Source of the DNA: Hungatella hathewayi
GTDB lineage: Bacteria > Bacillota > Clostridia > Lachnospirales > Lachnospiraceae
Assembly (NCBI GenBank): GCA_025149285.1
Contig: CP102274.1
Location: forward strand, 4,862,001-4,926,000
Direction of reading: 5' to 3'
Length of the DNA: 64,000 bases
Below are positions 8,022-16,593 of this stretch, one piece after another; position 1 is the stretch's first letter, and every line of letters begins with the position of its first letter. The translations under genes and the position numbers were made by a program. The notes beneath the pieces are model-generated. The model made no database searches and had not been told where the DNA came from. It saw only the letters and a list, made by a program, of their open reading frames with translations.

Positions 8022-8849
8022 TCACTGATGCGCATGGGCCGGATCCAAAAGCTGGCTTATGGTGCTTCCCATAAAATGGAACAAAAGTACCACAAAGACA
8101 AGAAAGAGTCCCGGAAACAGGGCCAGCCACCATTTTCCCATAGCAAGATACTTCATGCTCTCCGACAAAATGACGCCAATAGCCGGCTGTTCCGGCGACA
8201 GTCCGAAGCCCAGGAATGTGACACTGGCCTCATGCAGAATCGCATGGGGAAACATCAGTACCAGGCCGACAAACAGCTGTGGTATCAGATGAGGCGTCAT
8301 ATGCCTAAAAGCAATCGACAGCTTTCCCTGCCCCAGTTTCTCCGCGATTTTTATGTACTGGCTCTGCTTCAGCTGCAGGACTTCCCCACGGATCAGGCGG
8401 GCAAGTGAAGTCCAGTGTGTCAGTGAAATTCCGGCGACAACGCCCCAAAATCCCTTTCCCAGCGCAAAGGAAATAAGCACCAGCAGAAGGATATGGGGAA
8501 TTCCCATCACCAGATCAATGATCCCAATAATCAGGCCGTCCGCGATCTTTCCCATGGTCGCGGCCACAATTCCCATGAGAAACGCAATCACTGCGCTGAT
8601 GGCCGCCGTCAGCAGCCCGATCCGGATACTCATGGATAGTCCTGTGATGGTGCGTACAAACATATCTCTTCCCATCCAGTCCGTTCCAAAAGGATAGGCC
8701 AGACAGGGAGCAAGATTCTTTCTGGAAAAATCCGTCACCATGGCTGCCTCCGACAAAAGCTGTCCTGCCACCGTAATCACTGCCAGCATCAGAACGGACA
8801 GGCCAGCGAGAAGAAGCATCATTTTCCTCCTGTTCATGCGCCGCTTCAT
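8022..8849 (-). CDS. ABC transporter permease, NikC/OppC type
   Basis: Inner-membrane permease of 275 residues. After a basic N-terminus (MKRRMNRRK) comes a membrane helix, then the OppC/NikC-type region FGTDWMGRDMFVRTITGLSMSIRIGL and the coupling-loop region with GEVLQLKQSQYIKIAEKLG. The last third contains PHLIPQLFVGLVLMFPHAILHEASVTFLG, typical of DppC/NikC. The start overlaps the stop of the preceding permease by 4 nt (ATGA), so the two are translationally coupled. Confidence 0.88.
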   Translation of the reverse strand: MKRRMNRRKMMLLLAGLSVLMLAVITVAGQLLSEAAMVTDFSRKNLAPCLAYPFGTDWMGRDMFVRTITGLSMSIRIGLLTAAISAVIAFLMGIVAATMGKIADGLIIGIIDLVMGIPHILLLVLISFALGKGFWGVVAGISLTHWTSLARLIRGEVLQLKQSQYIKIAEKLGQGKLSIAFRHMTPHLIPQLFVGLVLMFPHAILHEASVTFLGFGLSPEQPAIGVILSESMKYLAMGKWWLALFPGLFLVFVVLLFHFMGSTISQLLDPAHAHQ

Positions 8850-9841
8850 GTCCTTGCCCTCCCTCTTCTGATTCTTGGATCCACAACGCCGTAAAGTACA
8901 TTGGCGGTAAAATTCCCCGCAAATACAATTGCCGCGCTGATCACGGTAATTCCCAGAAGCAGCGGAATATCGCCTCCCAGCCCGGCCGTAACCGCCGCCT
9001 GCCCGATTCCCGGATAAGAAAATACCTGTTCCACCAGAACGGAGCCTCCGAATATCTCACTGATCGAGGCAAACTGCAGAGTCATGGCCGGCAGAACGAT
9101 GTTTCGCAGCCCATGGCGCAGAATAATCTGCCTGCCGGACTCGCCTCTTGCCTTCGCAAACAGTACGTAATCACTCTCCATAGCCTCGGCCATTTTCTCT
9201 CTGGTATGCAGAATAATGTTGGACAGTCCGGTAATGGAAAGCGTCAGAGCCGGCAGAACACCATGGGCGATTCTGTCAGAAACAGTAACCCCGGCGGCCT
9301 CCACTCCAATGGGAACGCTTAAACCGATCGGGAGTACCTTCAGCCATACCGCAAAGATCATGAGCAGAACCAGAGCCAGCCAGAATGCCGGCGTACTGGC
9401 AGTCACCAGCGCGTATCCGGAAATAATTTTATCCACCGGCTTTCCCCGGTTTGCCCCCGCCACAACTCCGAGAAGCAGCCCGGCCGCACCGGAGATCAGC
9501 CAAGCTGTTCCCATCAGCCATAAGGAATCCTTAAGCTTCACCGAGATCACATGGGCCACCGGCTGACGGTAAAGCAGGGACGTACCCATATCACCCCGGA
9601 AAAAATCCATGGCCCAGGAGACAAACCGCTTAAGCGGCGGGGTATTCATTCCCCAGTATTCCTCCAGCTTAGCAATCTGTTCCTGACTCATGGATCCCAG
9701 GGCAGTCTGCCCCACATTAGTCTTAAGCGGATCAAGAGGAGACGCCGACACCAGAAAGAAGGCCGCCGCGCTCACCAACAGCAGAAGTACTGCCATCCGT
9801 ATTAAATTTTTTAGAATAAACCATGGCATGCTCTTCTCCAA
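8846..9841 (-). CDS. ABC transporter permease, NikB/OppB type
   Basis: This 331-residue inner-membrane permease has an N-terminal helix (LLLLVSAAAFFLVSASP), the OppB-like motif FFRGDMGTSLLYRQPV, and the coupling region EKMAEAMESDYVLFAKARG, followed by EQVFSYPGIGQA, all typical of DppB/NikB. The start is probably TTG at 9841, with AGGAGG 9 nt upstream; the first ATG (9829) is 21 nt from it. It lies 46 nt after the binding protein. Confidence 0.86.
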   Translation of the reverse strand: MEKSMPWFILKNLIRMAVLLLLVSAAAFFLVSASPLDPLKTNVGQTALGSMSQEQIAKLEEYWGMNTPPLKRFVSWAMDFFRGDMGTSLLYRQPVAHVISVKLKDSLWLMGTAWLISGAAGLLLGVVAGANRGKPVDKIISGYALVTASTPAFWLALVLLMIFAVWLKVLPIGLSVPIGVEAAGVTVSDRIAHGVLPALTLSITGLSNIILHTREKMAEAMESDYVLFAKARGESGRQIILRHGLRNIVLPAMTLQFASISEIFGGSVLVEQVFSYPGIGQAAVTAGLGGDIPLLLGITVISAAIVFAGNFTANVLYGVVDPRIRRGRART

Positions 9842-9887
9842 TGCCGTCCGCCTCCTGAATTTCCTTTTTCTTTTGCTCTAATTTCTC

Positions 9888-11567
9888 TTACTTCCAGCTC
9901 CACTGATCCACATTATTTACAATCGACCAGCCGTGACCGTGAGGATGCAGCTTCTGCTGCGCCACAGCCAGATCGGACTTTGCCCAGTAGAGATGGTCGA
10001 TATTGACGAGCCAGATCCATGGAATATCGCCCTGCTGCGTAATACCGGTCTCTCCATCCCACTGCGCCTTCTTCCACAGTTCATAGGACTCCTCCAGACT
10101 GCTGCTTGCCAGCGCCTCATCCATATAGCGGTCCACCGTTTCATTGCCATATGGAGAGTATTCCGCCAGTCCTGTATCCTTCATGGTATGGTATATATTA
10201 TAAAGCTCCATCGGCGTATGCGCTCCCCAGCCCCACATCAGCGGTTCTGCCTGCGCGCGGTCGTAAGCGGTATCCCAGCCCACGCCTTCCGTCTTCACGT
10301 CGATGCCAACCGCTTTCAACTGGTTGGCCGTATCCGCAGCAAGGGCCTGTCTCACGGAGTCACCGGCCGGATACATCAGGGTAAATCCCGCCTTCTTCCC
10401 GTCTTTTTCCCGGATTCCGTCTTTTCCTTCCTTCCATCCGGCTTCCTCTAAAAGCGCCTTCGCCCCTTCCTCATCATACGTTGTTTCCGCCGCGTTATTA
10501 TACCAGGGCATCTTATCGCAGACACTGTAGGCGGGACTTCCGTAACCACTCAATACATTTTCTATCATTTCATCTCTGTTGATGGCGATGTTGATGGCCC
10601 GTCTCACAAGCACATCCGCGGTAAAATCATTTCCAAGAGGATTCCCGCTGCCATCGCTGCCGCCTGCTGCTACAGCAGGGAGATTGAAGCCCCGGTTGTC
10701 CACCGTCTCGAAGGACAGAAGTTCATAGCCGGGAATCGTCTGATCCGAATAAGAAGCCGCCGTATAGGCAAGATCCACCTGACCGGACTGCACTGCCGCA
10801 AATGCCGCATCCTCTTCCATAAACAGTACGGTCACCTTCTTCATCTTCGGCGCCTTCCCGTAATAGTCCGGGTTCGCTTCAAAAATCACCTGCTGGCCTC
10901 TGTCCCACTGTTTCATAATATATCGTCCGGATCCGATCGGATGCTCGCCATAGTCAGAACCATATGCGTGTTCCGGTATGATTCCCACAATCGCCATGGT
11001 ATACGGCCAGATCGAATATGCCCGTTTCATATGGAAAACCACAGTCGTATCATCCACCGCTTCTGCGGAGTCCAGCATGGTAAAATCATTGACTGAGCTC
11101 GTATCTCTAAGCGTATTATAGGTAAATGCCACATCCTTCGCCGTCAGCTTCTCTCCATCGGTAAAAGAGACGCCGTCCCGGATCTTTACCGTCCAGGTAA
11201 GTCCGTCATCGCTGACGTTCATCTCTGTAGCAAGGTCGTAATCAATCTTTAAATCCGCCGTCGTCACCGTCAGCGTGCTCTGAATCAGCGGCTCATGCAC
11301 ATGTTCTCCCGCGCCCCATCCGTAAGCCGGATCAAATCCCGCCTCCGGCTCCGAGCTGGGCCCCATCACCACAATCACGCTGTTCTTACCGGTGTCTTCC
11401 GCTTCCGCCGCGCTCTCCGTGTTACCCGCCGGATTCTGCTCCGTACGCTCTTCCTTCCCTGCCGCTCCCGTTGCTTCCTGGCTCTTACCGGCGCTGCATC
11501 CAGTAACCGCAATCGCTGCCGCAGCCAGTAAAACCGCTGTTCTAAGTTTCCATCCTCTTTTTTTCAT
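9888..11567 (-). CDS. Extracellular solute-binding lipoprotein, family 5 (NikA/OppA type)
   Basis: The 559-residue protein starts at ATG 11567 (MKKRGWKLRTAVLL) after AGGAAGG. It has a lipoprotein signal with lipobox (IAVTGC) and then a family-5 binding domain: GLTWTVKIRDGVSFTDGEKLTAKDVAFTY is characteristic. This family includes NikA for nickel and OppA/DppA for peptides. The operon goes on into larB, larC and larE, so nickel (perhaps chelated) is the likely ligand; this is inference from context. The frame extends upstream to 11618 but without a ribosome site. A terminator-like hairpin stands in its leader. Confidence 0.85.
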   Translation of the reverse strand: MKKRGWKLRTAVLLAAAAIAVTGCSAGKSQEATGAAGKEERTEQNPAGNTESAAEAEDTGKNSVIVVMGPSSEPEAGFDPAYGWGAGEHVHEPLIQSTLTVTTADLKIDYDLATEMNVSDDGLTWTVKIRDGVSFTDGEKLTAKDVAFTYNTLRDTSSVNDFTMLDSAEAVDDTTVVFHMKRAYSIWPYTMAIVGIIPEHAYGSDYGEHPIGSGRYIMKQWDRGQQVIFEANPDYYGKAPKMKKVTVLFMEEDAAFAAVQSGQVDLAYTAASYSDQTIPGYELLSFETVDNRGFNLPAVAAGGSDGSGNPLGNDFTADVLVRRAINIAINRDEMIENVLSGYGSPAYSVCDKMPWYNNAAETTYDEEGAKALLEEAGWKEGKDGIREKDGKKAGFTLMYPAGDSVRQALAADTANQLKAVGIDVKTEGVGWDTAYDRAQAEPLMWGWGAHTPMELYNIYHTMKDTGLAEYSPYGNETVDRYMDEALASSSLEESYELWKKAQWDGETGITQQGDIPWIWLVNIDHLYWAKSDLAVAQQKLHPHGHGWSIVNNVDQWSWK

Positions 11568-11616
11568 CGTTCTTTTCCTTCCTGTTATCCGCCTGCAAAG
11601 GATTACACAGAAAACC

Positions 11617-11670
11617 AAAAAATACCAGGTTCAGGCATACTCCTTGGGAGTACTCATACCTTCCTGGTAT
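11617..11670 (-). terminator. Terminator-like hairpin in the nik-lar leader
   Basis: On the minus strand ATACCAGG (11663-11670) pairs with CCTGGTAT (11622-11629). Between them GGTA and TACTCC pair with GGAGTA and TGCC around a CAA loop. Six Ts follow (11617-11622). The element lies about 50 nt upstream of the binding-protein start and about 115 nt downstream of the predicted transcription start, so it would end transcripts in the leader unless bypassed. It could also simply end transcripts from the adenosine deaminase gene. Confidence 0.65.
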
Positions 11671-11790
11671 CTGATGATCATCATTCACTTATCCTGTTTG
11701 ATCTGTGTTCTTACTCTTCCAATGCCCTGCACTTTTTGTGCCTGCAACCATTCTGTTTCAGGGTGGTGACTTCAGTCAGCCGTTATAGAA

Positions 11791-11819
11791 AGTATACGAA
11801 AAAAGGAAGAAAACGTCAA
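11791..11819 (-). promoter_or_regulatory. Promoter of the nik-larBCE operon
   Basis: On the minus strand TTGACG (11814-11819), a 17-nt spacer and TATACT (11791-11796) form a near-consensus vegetative promoter. The leader to the binding-protein gene is about 220 nt. Confidence 0.75.
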
Positions 11820-11831
11820 TCAATTTTAACG

Positions 11832-11841
11832 CAAACGTTTG
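11832..11841. promoter_or_regulatory. LacI-family operator CAAACGTTTG at the nik-lar promoter
   Basis: The perfect 10-bp palindrome CAAACGTTTG, flanked by CGC/GCG on one side, has its centre 40.5 bp upstream of the -10 hexamer. The same palindrome in the same position is found at 37936, 52421 and 52457. It is probably the binding site of the LacI-family regulator encoded at 52565-53629. Confidence 0.7.
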
Positions 11842-11883
11842 AGGAAAATTTGCGTTCCAGTCACGTAAAAATACGGACACCAA

Positions 11884-12843
11884 TCAGCCCATCGGCTGCA
11901 GGGCGCAAACGCGGATCTCATCCAGTTCCTCAGCCCGAAGAGTGCCATGATCATAAAGCCGCTGATACTCCTTCGATACATCACTGTCAAACATCAGCAC
12001 ATCGTCAGAATTAATCGTCACTTCGATCCCCTCTCTGAAAAGGACCTTAATCGGATGCTCCTCGTAGGAATCCACACGCCCCAGCTTCCGGTTGCTGGTT
12101 GGCGTAATATTCAGTCTGATCCGGTTCTCTGCAAGATACCGCATCACCTCAGCTGAATTCACAGCCGCGATCCCATGCTGTACCTCGTCGAGATGAAGAA
12201 GTTCCACGCCGGCCCGTATATCTTCCGCCGTTCCCCATTCCCCGATATGTGCCTTCCGGATGAGATGATACTCTTCCGCCTTCCGGTAAATGGGCACAAA
12301 GTTTTCAATTGGCTGCGCCATCTCATCTCCATACAGATCGATGGAACAGAACTCCGGTCTGCCCCAGAACGGTTCCAGCTGCTCCATAAGCCACTGCACC
12401 GGACAGTGCCTCGAAAGCCCGACCAAAAGCCGCAGCTCGAGATCCGGCGCGTACTTATCCCGTGCCGAAAAAAATGCTTCTGTCAGCGCATTCACGTCAT
12501 GGTCAAAGTACTGTCCCAGTCCCCATACATCCTCTCCAATCTCCAGGACCGTAACGCCGTCTTCCCTGGCCTGTACAAATGCGGCCTCAATCAGAAAGCG
12601 GCGGCCTTCGCTGCTTTCAAAATACTTCCCAATGAACTCCTGATTCCACTGATCCATCTCCTGCATCGACTTTAAAACGCCTTCCAGCGCAGGAATCATG
12701 AGTCCCTTTCTCTCACGTATAAAGCTCCTGCTGCCTCCCAGTACAAAATGGTTATGTAAATCCGCTTTTGGAATCTGCCGCAGCCGCTCTGTATCTCTGT
12801 TCTTTAAGGCGTTTATGAATGCTTCCGACCATTCATCTCTCAT
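11884..12843 (-). CDS. Adenosine deaminase family protein
   Basis: A protein of about 319 residues from ATG 12843 (MRDEWSEAF), with GGGAGG upstream. Metal-binding motifs of the amidohydrolase/adenosine deaminase family are visible: ADLHNHF near residue 28, KAHIGEWG for the third His, and NSDDVLMF for the catalytic Asp pair. Family members hydrolyse adenosine, adenine or related 6-aminopurines. The protein is divergent from classic Add, so the exact purine is uncertain. It lies 25 nt downstream of the GNAT gene and probably shares its transcript. Confidence 0.8.
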   Translation of the reverse strand: MRDEWSEAFINALKNRDTERLRQIPKADLHNHFVLGGSRSFIRERKGLMIPALEGVLKSMQEMDQWNQEFIGKYFESSEGRRFLIEAAFVQAREDGVTVLEIGEDVWGLGQYFDHDVNALTEAFFSARDKYAPDLELRLLVGLSRHCPVQWLMEQLEPFWGRPEFCSIDLYGDEMAQPIENFVPIYRKAEEYHLIRKAHIGEWGTAEDIRAGVELLHLDEVQHGIAAVNSAEVMRYLAENRIRLNITPTSNRKLGRVDSYEEHPIKVLFREGIEVTINSDDVLMFDSDVSKEYQRLYDHGTLRAEELDEIRVCALQPMG

Positions 12844-12868
12844 ACCTGGCCTCCCATTTCTTTTATTT

Positions 12869-13399
12869 TCAAGACAGCTCCTTACTCCTGTCAAGTAAAA
12901 ATATCTCCCGCAGATATCCCCCGTACTTTAAAGCAGACTTCACCGGCTCATATCCCTGACTGATGACATTCTGCCTGCTGTACCGGTTCTCCGGATGCAC
13001 CGTACACATAAAATACCGGTATCCCTGTTCCGTCAATTCCCGCTCTGCGTGCTGCATCAGCCTTTTCTGTAATCCCGCTCCACGGTACTGCGGAAGAATT
13101 GCTACGGAATCCATCTGGGCCACCAACGAAAGCGCTTCCTCCGAAAGTCCGATATCACGCCCCAGATTTTCTTCAGAATTCCCGGGAAATGTCACAAGAA
13201 AAATACCGGCCACAGCGCCCGAAGGCTCATGAACTGCCTTGTAACCGACGCCGTTGCAGTCTTTCAGCATGTGGTACGTATACTCCGCATTATCGGCCGC
13301 AAACCATTCTTTCTGTTCAAGTGCCTCATAAACTTCCTGAATCACAGAGGCGAACAGCTGGTAATCCGTTTCCTCCGCCTTCACAATTTTAAATGTCAT
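12869..13399 (-). CDS. GNAT-family N-acetyltransferase
   Basis: About 176 residues from ATG 13399 (MTFKIVKAEETDY), preceded by an ideal AAAGGAGG 7 nt away. The acetyl-CoA binding motif A is DSVAILPQYRGAGLQKRLM, followed by YFMCTVHPENRYSRQNVISQGYE, the usual C-terminal GNAT block. The acceptor cannot be predicted. The frame extends 13 codons upstream without a ribosome site. Confidence 0.85.
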   Translation of the reverse strand: MTFKIVKAEETDYQLFASVIQEVYEALEQKEWFAADNAEYTYHMLKDCNGVGYKAVHEPSGAVAGIFLVTFPGNSEENLGRDIGLSEEALSLVAQMDSVAILPQYRGAGLQKRLMQHAERELTEQGYRYFMCTVHPENRYSRQNVISQGYEPVKSALKYGGYLREIFLLDRSKELS

Positions 13400-13590
13400 A
13401 CTGGACCTCCTTTGATCTCTCTTGATATCTCCTTTCATTTCTCCTTGGATATCTCCTTCTCTGTCTCCTTCATTCTGCGGCTTCCTGCTCTCTGATCCGA
13501 AACACCGGGATCCATAGAGGTCTATACCTTTTTATCAACCAGAATACGCCATATAAAGCGCCATATTCTTTATGTATGTCAAAATTACGT

Positions 13591-13767
13591 TCATACGGTT
13601 AAATACTCTGTTTCCACTTGTACTTCCTGGACGGTTCCCCTGGGAACGTAATTCTCTGAGGCCCGCTGTGCTGCCACCCTGCGGCCGTACATACCGGCTC
13701 CCAGTAATACGAGAATCAAACAAAAAGCAATCAGCATGACTTTGTTATACAGATTCTTATCCTCCAT
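13591..13767 (-). CDS. Small single-pass membrane protein (58 residues)
   Basis: ATG 13767 follows AGGACAGGGAG and opens a 58-codon frame ending in TGA at 13591. The protein starts MEDKNLYNKV, has one hydrophobic helix (VMLIAFCLILVLLGAGMY, about residues 10-27), then a basic patch (GRRVAAQR) and a short acidic tail (VQEVQVETEYLTV). I do not recognise the family. The good ribosome site and clear helix support it. It stands alone between the exonuclease and GNAT genes. Confidence 0.55.
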   Translation of the reverse strand: MEDKNLYNKVMLIAFCLILVLLGAGMYGRRVAAQRASENYVPRGTVQEVQVETEYLTV

Positions 13768-13859
13768 CTCCCTGTCCTTTCCTGCCTACCGGCACGCTTC
13801 ACTCTTTTCTTCAGTCTACCATAAAACAGGCTCGCTGTCTCTTTCTGTTTTCTTACATC

Positions 13860-14534
13860 TTACACAACAATATTTTTCGTATACCTGCAGGCCGGGTAGT
13901 TGGAGCAGCCGTAGAATGGTCCGAATTTCCCATTTCGCTTTGTAAGCTCTCCCCCGCATCTGGGGCAGACCGGAATATCCGCGTCCTTTAAAAGTTTTCC
14001 CATGTGCTCATAGCAAATCTGATTCATCACACAGTCGTTAAACGCCCGGTGTGCGCCCTCTGAACTGATCTTAAAATAATCGGCCAGATCCGTAAGCCGG
14101 TGACGGGAAAGACCCGGAAGCAAGGCCCTGGCCATAAACAGTGTATCAATAAAATCATTCAGAACCGCCTTCCTGCACACCTCATCAGCCGCACGGTTCA
14201 GAAACAGCAGATCAAAGGACTGGATGTTATGGCCGATCAGAATCTCTCCGTCGATAAAATCTAAAAACTCCGGCAGAATAAACTCCAGCCCGGGCTCACT
14301 CTGAACCATCTCATCGGTTATCCCGTTCACCTTTGTAGCCCCGGCCGGAATGGGACGTCTGGGATTAACCAGCCTTGAAAAGGTCTCCACCTGTTCATGA
14401 TTCTTAACCTTCAGGGCGGATATCTCGATGATATCATCCTTTACCGCACTGATCCCCGTCGTCTCCAAATCGAACACCACATAATTGTCCACATATTTAC
14501 TGAGCCGTTTTCCTCTGTTGTCCGCTGCTGCCAT
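13860..14534 (-). CDS. DnaQ-like 3'-5' exonuclease with C-terminal topoisomerase-type zinc finger
   Basis: About 224 residues from ATG 14534 (MAAADNRGKRL), after GGAAAGG. Exonuclease motifs are visible: Exo I VVFDLETTG, Exo II GHNIQSFDLLFLN and Exo III HRAFNDC, giving a DEDDh nuclease like the DNA polymerase III epsilon family. The C-terminus CPRCGGELTKRNGKFGPFYGC continues to a CRYTKN end, a four-cysteine zinc ribbon as in topoisomerase I tails, which should bind nucleic acid. The frame goes upstream through a tandem repeat but has no ribosome site there. Confidence 0.85.
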   Translation of the reverse strand: MAAADNRGKRLSKYVDNYVVFDLETTGISAVKDDIIEISALKVKNHEQVETFSRLVNPRRPIPAGATKVNGITDEMVQSEPGLEFILPEFLDFIDGEILIGHNIQSFDLLFLNRAADEVCRKAVLNDFIDTLFMARALLPGLSRHRLTDLADYFKISSEGAHRAFNDCVMNQICYEHMGKLLKDADIPVCPRCGGELTKRNGKFGPFYGCSNYPACRYTKNIVV

Positions 14535-14593
14535 AGTTCTTTTTCCTTTCCGTATATCAGATATCCTGTCTTCTGTTCCTGATTTCATGTTCT

Positions 14594-14650
14594 GTTCCTG
14601 GTTCCATGTTTTGTTCCTGGTTCCATGTTTTGTTCCTGGTTCTGTTTTCT
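14594..14650. repeat. Three tandem 19-bp repeats upstream of the exonuclease gene
   Basis: Units at 14594-14612 and 14613-14631 are identical (GTTCCTGGTTCCATGTTTT); the third, from 14632, diverges. They lie in the untranslated leader region of the exonuclease gene. Confidence 0.75.
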
Positions 14651-14691
14651 GCAATTATACCGGATTTTGACCGGGATTTCCACTCTAAACT

Positions 14692-15237
14692 TTACTTCTT
14701 CCGTTTTAACCTGGAAAAATCGAATACCAGTCCCCTGCATACCCGTGACCCCAGTGCACCGGAAAAAGATGCAAGATCCATCTCACCGTCATCGAAATAA
14801 TAGACGTAACCGTGATCCCAGTCCCGGTCCACAATCCAGTACTCCTTCACACCGGCTTTCCGGTATCTGGTCAGTTTGATCCGGTAATCCATATACTGAG
14901 ATTCCGGAGCTACCACCTCAATCACAATCTCCGGCGCTCCGCTGCATCCGCATTTCGTCAGCTTTCTCCGGTCGAGAATCACACAGAGATCCGGTATCAG
15001 ATACGTCATACCCCCGGCCAGCGTAAGACCGAACGGGGCTGTACGCACTTCACAAAATCCCGGATTTGCCTTTCGGTACTCCTCTATCATTTCCTTTAAA
15101 ATTCTTACAATCCTCTGATGCCACCGTTTCGGCCTCTTCATAATATAAATCCGGCCATCGATCCTCTCAGCAAGCGGTTCCCCGCCAGGACTGGTACATT
15201 TTTTTCTTGAATAACTTTCTTCTGGCACCTCTCTCAC
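14692..15237 (-). CDS. Uma2-family (DUF820) PD-(D/E)XK endonuclease
   Basis: A 181-residue protein with GTG start at 15237, ribosome site TGAGG about 8 nt upstream. The family core is visible: YLIPDLCVI (Asp), EIVIEVVAPESQYMDYRIKLTRY (Glu and Lys) and GVKEYWIVD. These restriction-like nucleases are frequent in Cyanobacteria and Firmicutes; their biological role is unclear and may involve mobile elements. It is alone in its transcription unit. Confidence 0.82.
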   Translation of the reverse strand: MREVPEESYSRKKCTSPGGEPLAERIDGRIYIMKRPKRWHQRIVRILKEMIEEYRKANPGFCEVRTAPFGLTLAGGMTYLIPDLCVILDRRKLTKCGCSGAPEIVIEVVAPESQYMDYRIKLTRYRKAGVKEYWIVDRDWDHGYVYYFDDGEMDLASFSGALGSRVCRGLVFDFSRLKRKK

Positions 15238-15513
15238 ATTTCAGGCCTCACTTTCTTAAGACTCCACGCTCCATACGAATCCATTGTCAGCCTCATGTCC
15301 GATCACATCATTTCACAGTAACAACTACTTTTCATATGTATTCTGTTTCGTACAAGAGAACACTGGTCCTGGTCCGTCTGTCGCCCCCCTGCTTAACGCT
15401 CCTACAATTATACTTGTTTTCCGAGAGTACTTCCAGTTATTTTTCTCTTCCCTGAGTTCCATGCCTGTCATGAATCCTGACGGATCCCTGCCATACAGCT
15501 TTTCGTAACTGCA
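15238..15513. other. Intergenic stretch, no gene recognised
   Basis: Spacer between the Uma2 gene and the terminator of the transglycosylase gene. A minus-strand TATAAT near 15405 may be the -10 of the Uma2 promoter, but the -35 is poor. Confidence 0.3.
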
Positions 15514-15570
15514 AAAATCACCGGCCGCTCCGTTCAAATGCTTTTATTCTGGAGCAATACCGGTGATTTT
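15514..15570 (-). terminator. Terminator of the transglycosylase gene
   Basis: Arms AAAATCACCGG (15514-15524) and CCGGTGATTTT (15560-15570) pair perfectly. On the minus strand the stem runs into TTTTTG. It lies about 35 nt downstream of the transglycosylase stop. Confidence 0.7.
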
Positions 15571-15604
15571 GTTATTTTCATTGATCGGATTTCATTAATC
15601 AGAT

Positions 15605-16330
15605 TTAGTTGATCGCCACCATCTGCGCCGCTACTGTTTCCGCTTCCTCCGCTGAGAAGTAGCCGCAGTCTTCCATGCGCCTCAACACCTGCATCTGCCG
15701 TTTCTCCGCCAGCACAGGATTCTTTGTGGGAGCGTATCTGGAAGGGGCATTCGGAATTCCCGCCAGAAGAGTGCTCTCATATTTCGTCATTTCTTCCGGC
15801 GCCTTTCCAAAATAGCCCTCGCTGGCGTCGGCTACGGTGTAATAACCATCTCCGAAATAGATGGTATTTACGTACAGTTCCAGAATCTCTTCCTTACTGT
15901 AATTGCGTTCCAGATCAAAAGCCATGAAGACTTCCGCCGCCTTCCTCGTCATCTCCTTCTCCTGGCTGAAATAAAGATTCTTCGCCAGCTGCTGGGTGAT
16001 GGTGCTTCCGCCTTCCACGAATCTGCCTGCCCGTATATCATTAAATACCGCTCTTCCGATGGCAATGAGATCGATTCCCGAGTGCCTGTAAAATCTGTGG
16101 TCTTCCACAGAAACAACCGCATTCACATATACCTCCGGCAGTTCTTCAAATGCCGTATAATGTTCTTTGTTCTGGATCGATTCTACTTTATCCGCCAGAC
16201 TCATCTGATCCAGCGCATTCCGGTACATGGAGTATCCCTTACCTGCAACCGCGAAGCCGGAGCAGATGCACAGTACCATTGTCAGAACGAAGAACCATTT
16301 TAATATTCTCATAACCTTTATTTTTTTCAT
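15605..16330 (-). CDS. Monofunctional peptidoglycan glycosyltransferase (GT51)
   Basis: A 241-residue membrane-anchored enzyme that polymerises lipid II into glycan strands. An N-terminal helix (WFFVLTMVLCICSGFAVAG) anchors it outside the membrane. GT51 motifs are in order: EDHRFYRHSGID with the catalytic Glu (about residue 77), GGSTITQQLAKNLY, RKAAEVFMA, YSKEEILELYVNTIYFG and AGIPNAPSRYAP. There is no transpeptidase domain, so it is MtgA-like in layout. Confidence 0.9.
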   Translation of the reverse strand: MKKIKVMRILKWFFVLTMVLCICSGFAVAGKGYSMYRNALDQMSLADKVESIQNKEHYTAFEELPEVYVNAVVSVEDHRFYRHSGIDLIAIGRAVFNDIRAGRFVEGGSTITQQLAKNLYFSQEKEMTRKAAEVFMAFDLERNYSKEEILELYVNTIYFGDGYYTVADASEGYFGKAPEEMTKYESTLLAGIPNAPSRYAPTKNPVLAEKRQMQVLRRMEDCGYFSAEEAETVAAQMVAIN

Positions 16331-16528
16331 TGTATCTGCTCCTTTCTTTTTGGTTTCAGACTTTTTTTGTTTTACTGGTTCTATTGTAACAGATTTTCAA
16401 ACAGAAGACTTTAATAAACCCTTATAATAATCTGACAGATTCCGGTAAATACTAACGAGAATCTGAACAATTATTACGAAAAACAGATGTAAAAATAAAA
16501 TTGTTAAACATTCCAGATAAAACAACAG

Positions 16529-16561
16529 CGGAGGGGACTGCGAAAACCACAGCCCCCTCCG
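16529..16561 (-). terminator. Terminator of the sulfated-sugar operon
   Basis: CGGAGGGGACTG (16529-16540) pairs with CAGCCCCCTCCG (16550-16561) with one mismatch around a 9-nt loop. It lies about 30 nt downstream of the SIS-domain gene stop. The T-tract on the minus strand is weak. Confidence 0.55.
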
Positions 16562-16593
16562 TATATTGAGGAAAACAAATAAAAGAAAGTATC

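Noticed and set aside
13535..13723. 62-codon minus-strand frame overlapping the small membrane protein
   Set aside because: The frame at 13591-13767 has a clear ribosome site and membrane helix; this one has neither.
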